Source: JBKEAR01 sp047972425
GTDB taxonomy: Bacteria; Pseudomonadota; Alphaproteobacteria; JBKEAR01
Length of the DNA stretch: 64,000 bases
Assembly: GCA_047972425.1 (NCBI GenBank)
Contig: JBKEAR010000016.1
Location: 14,008-78,007, forward strand
Direction: 5' to 3'
The translations under genes and the position numbers were made by a program. The notes under the pieces are model-generated. The model was not told where the DNA came from and ran no database searches. It saw only the letters and a list, made by a program, of their open reading frames with translations. Shown here in pieces: positions 53,119 through 62,758 of this stretch. The number at the start of each line of letters is the position of its first letter. Position 1 is the stretch's first letter.

Positions 53119-53946
53119 ATGTTTCAGTTTTCACAAATAAAAAATGGGGTTATTTACCCATCAACACATCGGGGCAATTGCTTAAAAGCCCCCGAAAATA
53201 CTTGGGCTGCATATCAATCGGCTTATAATGAAGGTTGTCGTGTGATTGAGTTGGATTTTTCTATCACTACCGATAACCGTCTAGCTGTTATCCATGATCA
53301 CCGTTTAGATCGTACAACAAATGGCCAAGGCGTGGTCGAGGAAGCATCATGGGAATATATAAAAACGCTCGATGCCGGTAGCTGGTTTAATGAAAAATTC
53401 ATTGGCGAAAAAGTCCCCCTTTTAGATGATGTTGTCGATTGGGCTATTAGTAAAAATATCGGCCTTATAGCTGAGGTTAAACAACGCAACTTCCCTGAAC
53501 GATTAGTGCCTGCCATGCAAAATTTGTTTAAAAAAATGCCAAAAGCAATTGATCATATATTGCTCTTAGCCTTTGACCATCATTTGATTAACCAAGTGAA
53601 AGCCGTAGAGCCTAAATTACGTTTAGAATGTGTAACATTAGCCCGCTATAATAAACAGCTCGATTCCATATTGGCTTCTAATGCCAGCTCGGTTTCTATT
53701 GAGTTTCCGAATTTTCATCTGGATGACGGCTTAGCCTATAAAAAAGCGGGGATTACAACACGCCTTTATTTACCTGAGGACAAAGTAAATAACGATCCTA
53801 TCAAAAAATTATCATGGACTTACGGCGAAGATGCCGAAGCCAAAATTATCGATTGGATGCAAGCAGGTGTAATTGACATGATTTGTTATGACGATATGAC
53901 CTATATGAAAAATCTTATTGAGCGTGCCGGGCTTAACTGGCAATAA
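53119..53946 (+). CDS. Glycerophosphodiester phosphodiesterase
   Basis: This 275-residue TIM-barrel enzyme cleaves glycerophosphodiesters to glycerol-3-phosphate and an alcohol. The catalytic set is visible: HRGN with H17, PENT, E44 and D46 in VIELDFS, and H59 in HDHRLDRTTNGQG; then IAEVKQRN. There is no signal peptide, so it acts in the cytoplasm on imported substrate (UgpQ-like). It is first in a run with an ABC importer. Confidence 0.93.
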   Translation: MFQFSQIKNGVIYPSTHRGNCLKAPENTWAAYQSAYNEGCRVIELDFSITTDNRLAVIHDHRLDRTTNGQGVVEEASWEYIKTLDAGSWFNEKFIGEKVPLLDDVVDWAISKNIGLIAEVKQRNFPERLVPAMQNLFKKMPKAIDHILLLAFDHHLINQVKAVEPKLRLECVTLARYNKQLDSILASNASSVSIEFPNFHLDDGLAYKKAGITTRLYLPEDKVNNDPIKKLSWTYGEDAEAKIIDWMQAGVIDMICYDDMTYMKNLIERAGLNWQ

Positions 53947-53977
53947 AAAAAACTCAAAAATACAGGGAGAAAAAACA

Positions 53978-55051
53978 TTGAGCCATTTAAAGTTAGAACA
54001 TGTAAGCAAATATTTCGGCCAATTTACAGCCTCAGAAGATATTTCTTTTGAAGCACCATCGGGATCTTTTGTTACTCTATTAGGGCCTTCAGGCTGTGGT
54101 AAAACCACTTTACTTAAGGTAATTGGCGGTTTTCATAATGCCGATAAAGGTAAAATTTTTATTGACGGTAAAGATATCACTCATCTCCCACCCGAAAAAC
54201 GCGATACCGCTATGTGCTTTCAGTCTTATGCGTTATTTCCCCATTTAAGTGTGCGTAAAAATATTGCCTTTGGTCTTGAGCAACAGGGCATGGCCAAAGA
54301 TAAAATGAAAATTCGGGTTAATGAATCTATGAATCAAGTCGATATCACCTCGCAAGCTCTCAAGCTCCCAGGAGAGCTTTCGGGCGGGCAGCAACAGCGT
54401 GTTGCCCTTGCCCGCGCCATGGCACCCAGACCATCGATTATTCTATTTGATGAGCCGCTTTCTAACCTTGATGCCAAATTACGCGAAAAGGTTAGATTTG
54501 AGATCCGAGAACTACAAAAAGCACTTAACTTTACAGCTGTTTATGTAACCCATGACCAGTCCGAAGCTTTAGCGATGAGCGATATTATCATTGTGCTAAA
54601 TGCTGGCCGTATTGAGCAAATGGGTAGCCCCAAAGAAATTTATAACGAACCCAAAAATCGCTTTGTAGCCGATTTTATTGGTGCGGCAAATATCTGCAAA
54701 GCCAAAATTGTTAAAAGTGATGATAACCATAATTATTGGCTAGAAAGTGATATTGGCTATTTACGGGCTAACTCACCCAAACCACCCCAAGGGGAACATA
54801 TTTATATTTGTTGGCGACCAGAAGATGCTGAAATGACCCATGAGAGAGAAAGTGAAAATATTATAAATGCTCATGTTAAAAAAACAGCCTTTTTAGGTAA
54901 TTATGTCGATGTTTTTGCAAAATCTGCCCAAAGTAATATTGATTTCAGGTTAGAGATGGCACAAAAAGACGGTATTGAAGAAGGCCATGAAATGCGCTTT
55001 CATTTAAACCCCAATAACATTCATCTGCTTGAGGAGGTAACGGATGAATAA
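53978..55051 (+). CDS. ABC importer ATPase (CUT1/polyamine type)
   Basis: This 357-residue ATPase has Walker A GPSGCGKTT, the signature LSGGQQQRVALARAM, Walker B IILFDEPLSNLDAKLRE, the switch His in VYVTHDQSEALAMSD and a C-terminal TOBE domain. It is of the UgpC/PotA/FbpC class. The start is a TTG at 53978, supported by AGGGAG 8 nt upstream. It overlaps the first permease gene by 8 nt. Confidence 0.94.
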   Translation: MSHLKLEHVSKYFGQFTASEDISFEAPSGSFVTLLGPSGCGKTTLLKVIGGFHNADKGKIFIDGKDITHLPPEKRDTAMCFQSYALFPHLSVRKNIAFGLEQQGMAKDKMKIRVNESMNQVDITSQALKLPGELSGGQQQRVALARAMAPRPSIILFDEPLSNLDAKLREKVRFEIRELQKALNFTAVYVTHDQSEALAMSDIIIVLNAGRIEQMGSPKEIYNEPKNRFVADFIGAANICKAKIVKSDDNHNYWLESDIGYLRANSPKPPQGEHIYICWRPEDAEMTHERESENIINAHVKKTAFLGNYVDVFAKSAQSNIDFRLEMAQKDGIEEGHEMRFHLNPNNIHLLEEVTDE

Positions 55052-55898
55052 GCTCCCCCCTTGGAAAATCCCCCTTCTTTTGTTACCGGGTATTGGTATT
55101 ATCGTTGGTTTTATCGGTATTGTGGTCTTTATGGTTTTTGCCCAAAGCTTTGGCTATTTTCGGGCTACGGGCGAAAATATATTTTCTACCGAATATTGGC
55201 AAATTGTTATGAATAACCCAATATTTTGGCGCTCAACATTTTATTCCCTTAAAGTATCCACATTGGGGGCAATAGGTGCCGTAATGTTGGCTTATCCATT
55301 TGCTTTATGGTTGCGTAAACCTTTTAAAGGCAACTTGGCAATTACAGGTATATTGCGTGCACCTATGTTTGTGCCCGGTTTAGTTGCCGCCTTTTTATTT
55401 GTCAATTTTATTTCTTATCATGGATTTTTAAACGAAATTTTTGTGCGTTTAGGAATTTTTGACGAACCCAAAACCATGCAAAATGACCCCTATGGTATTA
55501 GCGTTATCATTTTACAAATTTGGAAGAACATGCCCTTTGCACTTTTACTTCTTTCGGGGGCGGTTAAAGGGATATCCGATGAAGTTTTATATGCGGCGCA
55601 AGATTTAGGTGCAGGGCGTATCGCCCGTTTGTGGAAGATTATCTTCCCCATGACTATCACAATATTGCAAGCTGCCTTTATTATCATCTTTATTGGCGCT
55701 GTGGGCGACTTTGCCTTTAATACCGTTGCAGGCCCGCGCAATATATATTCTATAGCACAATTAATGTATTCGGTAGCTTATTTAGAATATGAGACCAATC
55801 AGGCGGCTGTTATTGCGGTTATGTTGATGATTGTATCGTTAACGGGTGCATTATTTTTGGCATTTATTCTTAAAGTCATTGCGGTAAGGAGACGATAA
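55044..55898 (+). CDS. ABC importer permease, first subunit
   Basis: This 284-residue inner-membrane permease of the PotB/FbpB type has about six helices and the EAA loop DEVLYAAQDLGAGRIARLWKIIFP. It overlaps the ATPase gene by 8 nt and is followed at once by the second permease, so the complex is a heterodimer. Confidence 0.92.
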   Translation: MNKLPPWKIPLLLLPGIGIIVGFIGIVVFMVFAQSFGYFRATGENIFSTEYWQIVMNNPIFWRSTFYSLKVSTLGAIGAVMLAYPFALWLRKPFKGNLAITGILRAPMFVPGLVAAFLFVNFISYHGFLNEIFVRLGIFDEPKTMQNDPYGISVIILQIWKNMPFALLLLSGAVKGISDEVLYAAQDLGAGRIARLWKIIFPMTITILQAAFIIIFIGAVGDFAFNTVAGPRNIYSIAQLMYSVAYLEYETNQAAVIAVMLMIVSLTGALFLAFILKVIAVRRR

Positions 55899-56735
55899 AT
55901 GCAAAAAGATTTATGGTTAAAGCACTTAAATATTATTGCGATATGGGCTGTATTATTTGCAATGGTTTTTTGGATTATTTTACCCTTTATGATGGCTATC
56001 TTGTGGTCGTTGGTCGATCCTTCCCAACCATGGAGTTATCCGGATTTATTCCCTAAAAAACTCTCTTTTGCCCGTTGGGTCGATATTTGGCAAAAAACCA
56101 ACATTAAATATGCCCTTAAAAACAGCTATTCCTTAGCACCTGTTGTGGCTATCATTTCGGTTTTATGTGCCATGCCAACAGCCTATGCTTTAGGGCGGTT
56201 AGATTTTAAAGGTAAGAATATTATACAAATACTTTCCTTACTGCCCATGGTAGTTCCTGCTATGGTTATTGCTGTATTTTTTACCCAACTTTTAATTAAT
56301 ATGGGTATTTATAACAAATATTTGGGCATTATGATTGGCCATGTTGTCATTACTTTACCCTATAGTATCCGCATACTTTCGGCCGGGTTTAGCAATATTC
56401 AGCAAGACCAAATTGATGCTGCAAAAGATTTAGGAGCGAATTTACCAACAATCATTCGGGTTGTTTATTTGCCGACTATTCTTCCGGCAATGTTTGCGGC
56501 TCTTATTTTCACTTTTATTATTAGTATCGAAGAATTCAATATCGCCTATGTGTTGGGATCCCCTGATTTCACTACGGTTCCTACCATTTTATACAGCTAC
56601 TTAGGCTATAACTTTGTACGGCCGAATGCCGCAGTTGTCTCGCTTATTTTGGTTGTACCCAATGTACTCTTAATGCTTTTTGTCGAAAAACTTATCCGTG
56701 GCGATAAAGTTTATCAAAAAGGTACTAAAGGATAA
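55899..56735 (+). CDS. ABC importer permease, second subunit
   Basis: This 278-residue permease of the PotC type has six helices and the EAA loop DQIDAAKDLGANLPTIIRVVYLP. The start follows the first permease stop with no gap, with AAGGAGACGATAA upstream. Confidence 0.92.
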   Translation: MQKDLWLKHLNIIAIWAVLFAMVFWIILPFMMAILWSLVDPSQPWSYPDLFPKKLSFARWVDIWQKTNIKYALKNSYSLAPVVAIISVLCAMPTAYALGRLDFKGKNIIQILSLLPMVVPAMVIAVFFTQLLINMGIYNKYLGIMIGHVVITLPYSIRILSAGFSNIQQDQIDAAKDLGANLPTIIRVVYLPTILPAMFAALIFTFIISIEEFNIAYVLGSPDFTTVPTILYSYLGYNFVRPNAAVVSLILVVPNVLLMLFVEKLIRGDKVYQKGTKG

Positions 56736-56763
56736 TTTTTAACTTAAACGACGGAGGTTTAAA

Positions 56764-57870
56764 ATGAACAAATTTTTATTAACAACATTAGTTGGTGCTA
56801 CAGTAAGCAGCCAAGCATTTGCCGCTGATTTATCCGATAAAAGCTGGGATGAAATTGTGGCTCAGGCTAAAGAAGAAGGCCAAGTTTCTTGGTTTGTTTG
56901 GTATTTCCAGCCAGAATTTCGTGAAATTGTTAAAGCTTTTGAGGACGAATATGGTATAAAAGTAACCATCCCCGATGGCTCATTAGACGGTAACATAAAT
57001 AAAGCCATGGCCGAACGCAAACGTAAAAAAGGTGATATTGATGTATTGGCTATGGGCGCCGATAAATATATACCTGTGATTCAGGCCGATTTAATTGAAG
57101 ATATTTCGTTTATCCCCAATTATGCCGATGGTGTTCATTTGCTCCAAGGTATCGATACTCAAGGTAAAGGCCTTGCTTATTGGGGCAACCAAACCGGCCT
57201 AGCCTACGACCCTAATAGCATCATCGAGGCCGATTTACCGCAGTCTTTTGCGGAACTTGATGCTTGGCTAAAAGCCAACCCTAAAAAATTCGCTTTTAAC
57301 GACCCTAATGGCGGTGGCTCTGGACCATCTTTTGTTCGGGCAGCTGTTGTAAACTTTAATAAAGATAAAACCGAACAAATGACCGAAGAGTTTAATAAAA
57401 ATTTAGCCAATTGGTCTAATACATGGGCATGGTTTAAAGAAAATAAAGATAATATTGCATTAACAGCATCTAATGCCGATAGCCTCACCCGGCTTAATGA
57501 TGGTGAGTTTACCCTTGTACCCGCATGGGAAGACCATATGGCAAGTTTGCAAAAACAAGGGGCAATTGACAGCCGATTTAAGTTATATATACCAGAGTTT
57601 GGTATGAGTGGCGGCGGAAATTTCTCCTCGGTGATGAAAAACGCCAAAAACCCCGCTGCAGCACTTGTTTTTCTTAACTGGTTAGTCTCGGCAGATGTTC
57701 AATCGCAATTTAATGCAACCTTTGGCGCGGCGCCCCAAAATAAGAAGGCCGATGATAGCCAATCTCTCATTCCAACCGCACAACGGGCTTATATTACAAA
57801 CGTATTCCCTACCCCTTATGAGGCTGAACTGAAAAAGCAAATTATCAATAATATTTTTTTAGGACAATAA
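56764..57870 (+). CDS. ABC importer periplasmic solute-binding protein
   Basis: This 368-residue protein has a signal peptide (MNKFLLTTLVGATVSSQAFA) and a type II binding fold of the iron/polyamine/COG1840-like group (SWFVWYFQPEFREIVKAFEDEYGIKV; GDIDVLAMGADKY; GLAYDPNSI). The ligand is not clear from sequence. With a cytoplasmic GDPD in the same operon, glycerophosphodiesters are a reasonable guess, polyamines or a phospho-compound an alternative. There is a GGAGG ribosome site. Confidence 0.88.
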   Translation: MNKFLLTTLVGATVSSQAFAADLSDKSWDEIVAQAKEEGQVSWFVWYFQPEFREIVKAFEDEYGIKVTIPDGSLDGNINKAMAERKRKKGDIDVLAMGADKYIPVIQADLIEDISFIPNYADGVHLLQGIDTQGKGLAYWGNQTGLAYDPNSIIEADLPQSFAELDAWLKANPKKFAFNDPNGGGSGPSFVRAAVVNFNKDKTEQMTEEFNKNLANWSNTWAWFKENKDNIALTASNADSLTRLNDGEFTLVPAWEDHMASLQKQGAIDSRFKLYIPEFGMSGGGNFSSVMKNAKNPAAALVFLNWLVSADVQSQFNATFGAAPQNKKADDSQSLIPTAQRAYITNVFPTPYEAELKKQIINNIFLGQ

Positions 57871-57928
57871 CTCTTACTTGATTTTATCCCCCTAATCATT
57901 TATTTATAGGGGGGGTAAGATTAACTTT

Positions 57929-57991
57929 AGTATATATGTATATATATATTTTTTAGTATATATTTACATGTATATATCAGGATATATATAC
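57929..57991. repeat. TA-rich repeat tract before the Na/Pi gene
   Basis: Alternating purine-pyrimidine runs (GTATATATGT, TATATATATA, GATATATATAC) fill the spacer up to the next start codon. A CCCCCTA / TAGGGGG hairpin without a T-run lies just before it (57888-57914). The tract could melt or form cruciforms and may contain the next gene's promoter. Confidence 0.6.
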
Positions 57992-57992
57992 A

Positions 57993-59606
57993 ATGTTTGG
58001 AATAGGTACAGAATTTATTATTAATCTGGCCGGTGCAATTGCGTTATTGCTTATCGGGCTCAGACAAGTCAACAAAAATATTCAGCAAATCTTTGGTGGT
58101 AAGCTCCGCCAACATTTACGACATCTTAAACCCAAAATACCTGCTGTGTTAACCGGTGTTGGGTTATCGCTCCTTATGCAATCTTCTACAGCTTCCGTAT
58201 TATTATTGGTTAGTTTTGTAGAAATGGGGGCAATTTCGGTTTATGCCGGTTTATTAGCTGCATTAGGTGCCGATGTCGGCGTGGCACTAGCCGCACGCAT
58301 TATGTCTTTCGGTAGCGGGCAGCTTGCGCCATTATTCTTAATTTTAGGCGAAATTATCTTTCGCTCCTCTAAACAAAAATCAACCAAATATTTGGGCCGG
58401 CTGATATCCTCTATTGGTATTATAATGCTCGCACTCCTATTTATATCAACTGCTTCGAGTGATATTCGTGAAGCTGATATTATTAAAAATATATTTAACT
58501 CTTTAGAGAGTGATCTATTTTTAAGCTTTTTGGTGGCTATTTTATTTACGGTTATTACTTGGTCGTCCATGGCAACCATCATTATGATTGGTGGTTTAAG
58601 CGCCACCGGGTTAATATCGCCCACTTTAGGGCTAATTATGGTCGCCGGTGTTAATGTGGGTGCTGCCGTACCCGCCTTTGTATCGGGGCCAAATGCCAAA
58701 AGCAAAGCCCGTATTGTTACATTAGGTAATCTCATCTTTCGTTCCATCGGCGGGCTGATAGCATTTATTGTTCTGGTAAATATTTCCCATTATATTAAAC
58801 ATTGGCCATATTCGGGTTATGATTTAATTTTTGGTTTTCATATTTTACTTAATATCATCTTTTGTGCTGTGGGTTATGTTTTTGCCCTACCTTTAAGCAA
58901 TGCTTTAGAGAAAAGATATGTAACCGAAGAGCCTATTAAAAAAGATGAATATACAGCTACTTGGCTTAAATATGATAAAGCAATGGAAAGCCGCACCATG
59001 CTGCTTTCGGCCACACAAGAAACACGCCATATGGCCGATATTGTGTTTTCTATGCTCGATAAACTCCAAGATGGATTTAACGATAATGCAGTATTAGATG
59101 ATATTAAAAATACCGAAAAAGAGATTATCTTTTTGCATCGGGCTGTAACATCTTATATTAGCCAAATATCCAAACGCTTTGAAGATGAAGATATTCTTTC
59201 GAAAAATATGTGGATATTCACTTATTGTACCAACCTGTATCAGGCATCGGATATCTTAAGCAATTCAATTGTAAATAACATCAAACATATGCATAAATAT
59301 AAGCGTGAATTCTCTAATGAGGGCAAAGAAGAAATTATGCGCTTATATAATAAGCTTTTACATAATTTCGTATTATCCAAAGAGGTTTTTGACAGCAGCG
59401 ACCTTGAGCTTTCGGCCTATTTAATCGAAGAAAAACGTGTATTTAGAGAAGATATTTTACGCTCCCAAGAACTCCATGCCGAGCGCTTATTAAGCGGTAT
59501 TGAAAAAAGCCAAAAAACCAGCCGCCTACATATGGGTATTATTTCGGACTTTCGCCGGATAAATTCTCATTTAGCAGCCATTGCTTATTTAAATATTCAG
59601 GATTAA
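57993..59606 (+). CDS. Na+/phosphate cotransporter family protein with PhoU-like tail
   Basis: This 537-residue protein has about eight to nine membrane helices with the duplicated Na/Pi core (VLTGVGLSLLMQSSTASVLLLVSF; LITWSSMA-type second repeat), then from about residue 340 a helical PhoU-like cytoplasmic domain (TMLLSATQETRHMADIVFSMLDKL). The usual GANIGTT of the first repeat reads GADVGVA here. It probably moves phosphate. It stands after the GDPD-ABC operon in the same direction, 122 nt away. Confidence 0.88.
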   Translation: MFGIGTEFIINLAGAIALLLIGLRQVNKNIQQIFGGKLRQHLRHLKPKIPAVLTGVGLSLLMQSSTASVLLLVSFVEMGAISVYAGLLAALGADVGVALAARIMSFGSGQLAPLFLILGEIIFRSSKQKSTKYLGRLISSIGIIMLALLFISTASSDIREADIIKNIFNSLESDLFLSFLVAILFTVITWSSMATIIMIGGLSATGLISPTLGLIMVAGVNVGAAVPAFVSGPNAKSKARIVTLGNLIFRSIGGLIAFIVLVNISHYIKHWPYSGYDLIFGFHILLNIIFCAVGYVFALPLSNALEKRYVTEEPIKKDEYTATWLKYDKAMESRTMLLSATQETRHMADIVFSMLDKLQDGFNDNAVLDDIKNTEKEIIFLHRAVTSYISQISKRFEDEDILSKNMWIFTYCTNLYQASDILSNSIVNNIKHMHKYKREFSNEGKEEIMRLYNKLLHNFVLSKEVFDSSDLELSAYLIEEKRVFREDILRSQELHAERLLSGIEKSQKTSRLHMGIISDFRRINSHLAAIAYLNIQD

Positions 59607-59850
59607 TTTTTATATATATTATTTTATATTATGCAATCTCAATTGATTCTTGAATAAACTCCTTATAATTTTGATGATTTTTTTAATAAAAATTCATCAA
59701 GATTATAAAATTATCCATAGTAACATCAACCTATTAGTGCGTTTTCAAAAAAAAGTTATTCTGAAAAGCTTTGTTGAATACGCATATATAAGCTATAATA
59801 AAAGAAAAGAGAAAAATAATAAAAGTCAACCCGGTGAATGGAGGCTTATT

Positions 59851-60243
59851 ATGAAGATTAATCATATAGCTTTATATGTTCATGACTTAGAAAAAATGAG
59901 TAACTTCTATCAAATTTATCTGGGTGCAAAAATTGAGCGTCAATATCGCAATGAAGAACAAGGATTTATAGCTTGTTTTCTGATTTTCTCGGAAGGAACG
60001 CATATCGAGTTTATTCAGCCAGATAAAGAATTGAATGATCGCGATTATCTCCAATGTTTTGGTTTAACCCATATTGGCTTTTCACTATATTCAATCGAAG
60101 AAGTTGATCGGTTATCTCTACGGTTAGAACAAAACAAATACGAAAAAATCGATGGCCCACGCTATGCCCGAAGTGGTTTTTATGCCGCCCGTTTTTTAGA
60201 CCCCGAAGGCAATATTATAGAAATTACTGCGCCCAATAAATAA
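59851..60243 (+). CDS. VOC-family (glyoxalase-fold) protein
   Basis: This 130-residue vicinal-oxygen-chelate protein has metal-ligand positions H5 in INHIALYVHD, the Glu/His of GTHIEFIQ, the GLTHIGFS His and the final E in GNIIEITAP. Substrate unknown. The ATG at 59851 follows a strong GGAGG; a longer in-phase frame upstream is AT-rich and not family-like. It is a paralogue of the frameshifted gene at 51269 (FGLTHIxFS, FLDPExNxIEIT). Confidence 0.88.
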   Translation: MKINHIALYVHDLEKMSNFYQIYLGAKIERQYRNEEQGFIACFLIFSEGTHIEFIQPDKELNDRDYLQCFGLTHIGFSLYSIEEVDRLSLRLEQNKYEKIDGPRYARSGFYAARFLDPEGNIIEITAPNK

Positions 60244-60255
60244 AGGATTTTAAGT

Positions 60256-61158
60256 ATGAACAAAAATACAGACGGGTTTTTCCCGAAAGCCGGATTGGTA
60301 TGGGGAAATATGCGCATTTTTGATGAAGCGAGTTTTCATAAACCTAATCAATTGGCCATATTTTTAGAATGGTTGATTGAACATGATATTAATGCTTTTG
60401 ATAGTGCTGATATTTACGGTAGTTATAAAGTAGAAGAGCATTTTGGCAAGGCGTTATCCTTACTTTCTACACCGCGCTATCAGTATAAACTCATTACCAA
60501 ATGCTCCATAGGTACAATCTCGCCCCAACGGCCAGAAAATACGGTAAAACATTATAATAGTACCGCCCAATATATTCAAAAATCGGTAGAAACCAGCTTA
60601 AAAAATTTTCATACCGATTATGTTGATTTGCTGCTCTTGCATCGCCCCGATTATTTAATGCAGGCCGATGAAACCGCCCATATGCTCGATAGACTCATTG
60701 GCTTAGGTAAATTGCGCAATGTGGGGGTTTCTAACTTTACGTCTTCTCAGGTTAATTTATTACAATCTTATTTGCATCACCCTATCATCACTAATCAGGT
60801 AGAGTTTTCGCCTTTGCATCTTAACCCGCTTGATGACGGCACATTTGACCAAGCTCAACAAATGCACGCCCGCCCTATGATATGGTCGCCCTTTGCCGGT
60901 GGGCAAATTTTTACTGAGGGCAAAAAACAAAATAAAGAGCTATATAATGTGCTGAGTTTAATGGCAAAAAAATACGGGGCTGATCTGGATACAATCATCT
61001 TAAGTTGGATTATGCGATTACCCAGCCACCCCGTACCCGTAATAGGCAGCAATAAAAAAGAGCGCATATTAAAAGCCTTAAAAACTAAAGATATAATTAT
61101 GGATATTCAAGATTGGTATGCTGTTTTAGAGGCTGCACAGGGTTTCCCCGTACCATAA
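60256..61158 (+). CDS. Aldo/keto reductase (YdhF-like)
   Basis: This 300-residue NADPH-dependent reductase has the catalytic Asp and Tyr in NAFDSADIYGSYKVEE, the Lys in LITKCSIG and the His in VDLLLLHRPD, with GKLRNVGVSNFT and the C-terminal nucleotide-binding PVPVIGSNKKERI. The closest named type is E. coli YdhF. It lies 12 nt after the VOC gene, so they may share a transcript and handle reactive carbonyls. Confidence 0.9.
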   Translation: MNKNTDGFFPKAGLVWGNMRIFDEASFHKPNQLAIFLEWLIEHDINAFDSADIYGSYKVEEHFGKALSLLSTPRYQYKLITKCSIGTISPQRPENTVKHYNSTAQYIQKSVETSLKNFHTDYVDLLLLHRPDYLMQADETAHMLDRLIGLGKLRNVGVSNFTSSQVNLLQSYLHHPIITNQVEFSPLHLNPLDDGTFDQAQQMHARPMIWSPFAGGQIFTEGKKQNKELYNVLSLMAKKYGADLDTIILSWIMRLPSHPVPVIGSNKKERILKALKTKDIIMDIQDWYAVLEAAQGFPVP

Positions 61159-61159
61159 T

Positions 61160-61190
61160 AAAAAAGCCTATAAATTATTATAGGCTTTTA
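61160..61190. terminator. Bidirectional terminator
   Basis: A 12-bp stem (AAAAGCCTATAA / TTATAGGCTTTT) with a 4-nt loop, between the convergent aldo/keto reductase and old yellow enzyme genes. Confidence 0.9.
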
Positions 61191-61196
61191 TACAAA

Positions 61197-62252
61197 TTAT
61201 AATGTCGGATAGTCTGTATATCCTTGTTCGGTTCCACCATAATAGCTATTGGGGTCTGGTTCATTCATCGGGGCTTCTTGTTTTAAGCGTTCTATAAAAT
61301 CCGGATTAGCCAATATCATTTGGCCATAAGCTTCCAAATCCGCCAAGCCCGATTGAACATCTTGCCCAATATCTTCCCGCTTACGGCCGGGGCGATTAAG
61401 AATTAACGGTTGCGACCATAATTTGCGAATATCATGTAAAAGTGGTTCGTTACCCGTATGCATAATATGTAAATAAGCTAAATTTAATTTATTAAGCTCT
61501 TTGACTAAATAACGGTATAAATCGGGGCTATCAGCGCCTTCATCAATACCCCACATCGTTAAGCCGGGCGAAAGCCGAATAGCCGTTTTATCGGCACCAA
61601 TGGCAGCACTCAATGCTTGGGCAATCTCAATGGCAAATCGGGCACGGTTTTCAATGGATCCACCATATTCATCTTTACGATTATTGGCACTTTCCGCTAA
61701 AAACTGATGCACCAAATAGGCATTTGCTCCATGTATTTCAATACCATCGGCACCGGCTTCAATCGCTGATTTTGCGGCATGAACAAAATCGGCAATCGTT
61801 TGTTTAACTTCGTCGGTACTTAAAGCCCTTGGCATTTGTAAATCCTGCATACCGCTTGGAGTAAAAGTTTGCCCCTCTGCTGCAATGGCCGAAGGAGCAA
61901 CCCCTTGGCGATGGTGGGGGGTATTATCGCTATGTGCCATGCGCCCTGCATGCATGAGCTGCATAAAAACACGACTGCCTTTGTTATGGATAGCATCAGT
62001 CACTTCTCGCCAACTCATAATATGCTCTTTGGTATAAATACCGGGTGTGGCCATATAACCTTGGCCATCCTCTGACGGTTGAGTGCCCTCGGTTACAATT
62101 AAACCAACACCCGCACGTTGGCCGTAATATTCGGCAGCCAAAGCACCCACCGTACCATCAGCATTGGCACGGCTGCGGGTCATAGGTGCCATAACAAAAC
62201 GATTGGGTAGCTGGTAGTTACCAACGGTTACAGGGCTAAATATTGTTGTCAT
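61197..62252 (-). CDS. nemA: Old yellow enzyme family ene-reductase (NemA-like)
   Basis: This 351-residue FMN enzyme reduces activated C=C bonds and nitro groups with NAD(P)H. The family motifs are RFVMAPMTRSRA, GLIVTEGTQPSEDGQGY, the active-site pair in GIEIHGANAYLVHQFL (usually H-x-x-N), NNRKDEYGGSIENRARF and the FMN-phosphate region. An HxlR-type regulator is encoded divergently, as in nemRA-like electrophile-response loci. Confidence 0.92.
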   Translation of the reverse strand: MTTIFSPVTVGNYQLPNRFVMAPMTRSRANADGTVGALAAEYYGQRAGVGLIVTEGTQPSEDGQGYMATPGIYTKEHIMSWREVTDAIHNKGSRVFMQLMHAGRMAHSDNTPHHRQGVAPSAIAAEGQTFTPSGMQDLQMPRALSTDEVKQTIADFVHAAKSAIEAGADGIEIHGANAYLVHQFLAESANNRKDEYGGSIENRARFAIEIAQALSAAIGADKTAIRLSPGLTMWGIDEGADSPDLYRYLVKELNKLNLAYLHIMHTGNEPLLHDIRKLWSQPLILNRPGRKREDIGQDVQSGLADLEAYGQMILANPDFIERLKQEAPMNEPDPNSYYGGTEQGYTDYPTL

Positions 62253-62298
62253 TTTTTCTTCCTTTGTTTCTTACATCAAATAAGGTTTAAATTTTTTA

Positions 62299-62334
62299 TA
62301 TACTAAATAAAAATTACATAGTATATTTTAGTAA
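62299..62334. promoter_or_regulatory. Candidate HxlR operator region between OYE and regulator genes
   Basis: The 113-bp divergent spacer holds a perfect inverted repeat TATACT-N15-AGTATA (62299-62325) and an overlapping TTAC-N13-GTAA (62314-62334). Both have the spaced TAC/GTA shape of YodB/HypR-type operators and lie where both promoters are expected. Confidence 0.45.
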
Positions 62335-62365
62335 CTTTTAAAATAAAACACAAGAAGGCACAAAT

Positions 62366-62758
62366 ATGTCTGATAGTTACAAAGATGTTCCCCCATATGC
62401 AACCAAGCACAATGCCGAGAACTGCCCTGTGGTCAGAGAAATCCTCAATATCATCGGCAATAAATGGAGTGTTTTGATTATCGTTTTACTCGAAGACGGC
62501 ACTTTAAGATTTAGTGAATTACAACGGAGTATCTCAGGTATTTCTCAACGTATGCTTACACTTACTTTACGTGAGTTAGAGCGTAATGGTCTGCTTACCC
62601 GAACTGTTGAGCCAACTGTGCCGCCGAGCGTTTATTATGCTCTCACCCCATTGGGTGAAACTTTACTTGTTCATGCCAAAGCTTTAGCCTTTTGGTCGCT
62701 CGAAAATCACCCAGCTATCGAGAAAGCCCGTGAAAAATTTGCCAATAAAAATCCATAA
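62366..62758 (+). CDS. HxlR-family transcriptional regulator
   Basis: This 130-residue winged-helix regulator has the HxlR pattern: an N-terminal Cys in AENCPVVREIL (C20), IIGNKWSVLIIVLLEDG, LRFSELQRSISGISQRMLTLTLRELERNGLLTRT and a YALTPLG wing. In YodB/HypR-like members the N-terminal cysteine senses quinones or aldehydes. Divergent transcription from an ene-reductase suggests it controls that gene in response to electrophiles. Confidence 0.92.
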   Translation: MSDSYKDVPPYATKHNAENCPVVREILNIIGNKWSVLIIVLLEDGTLRFSELQRSISGISQRMLTLTLRELERNGLLTRTVEPTVPPSVYYALTPLGETLLVHAKALAFWSLENHPAIEKAREKFANKNP

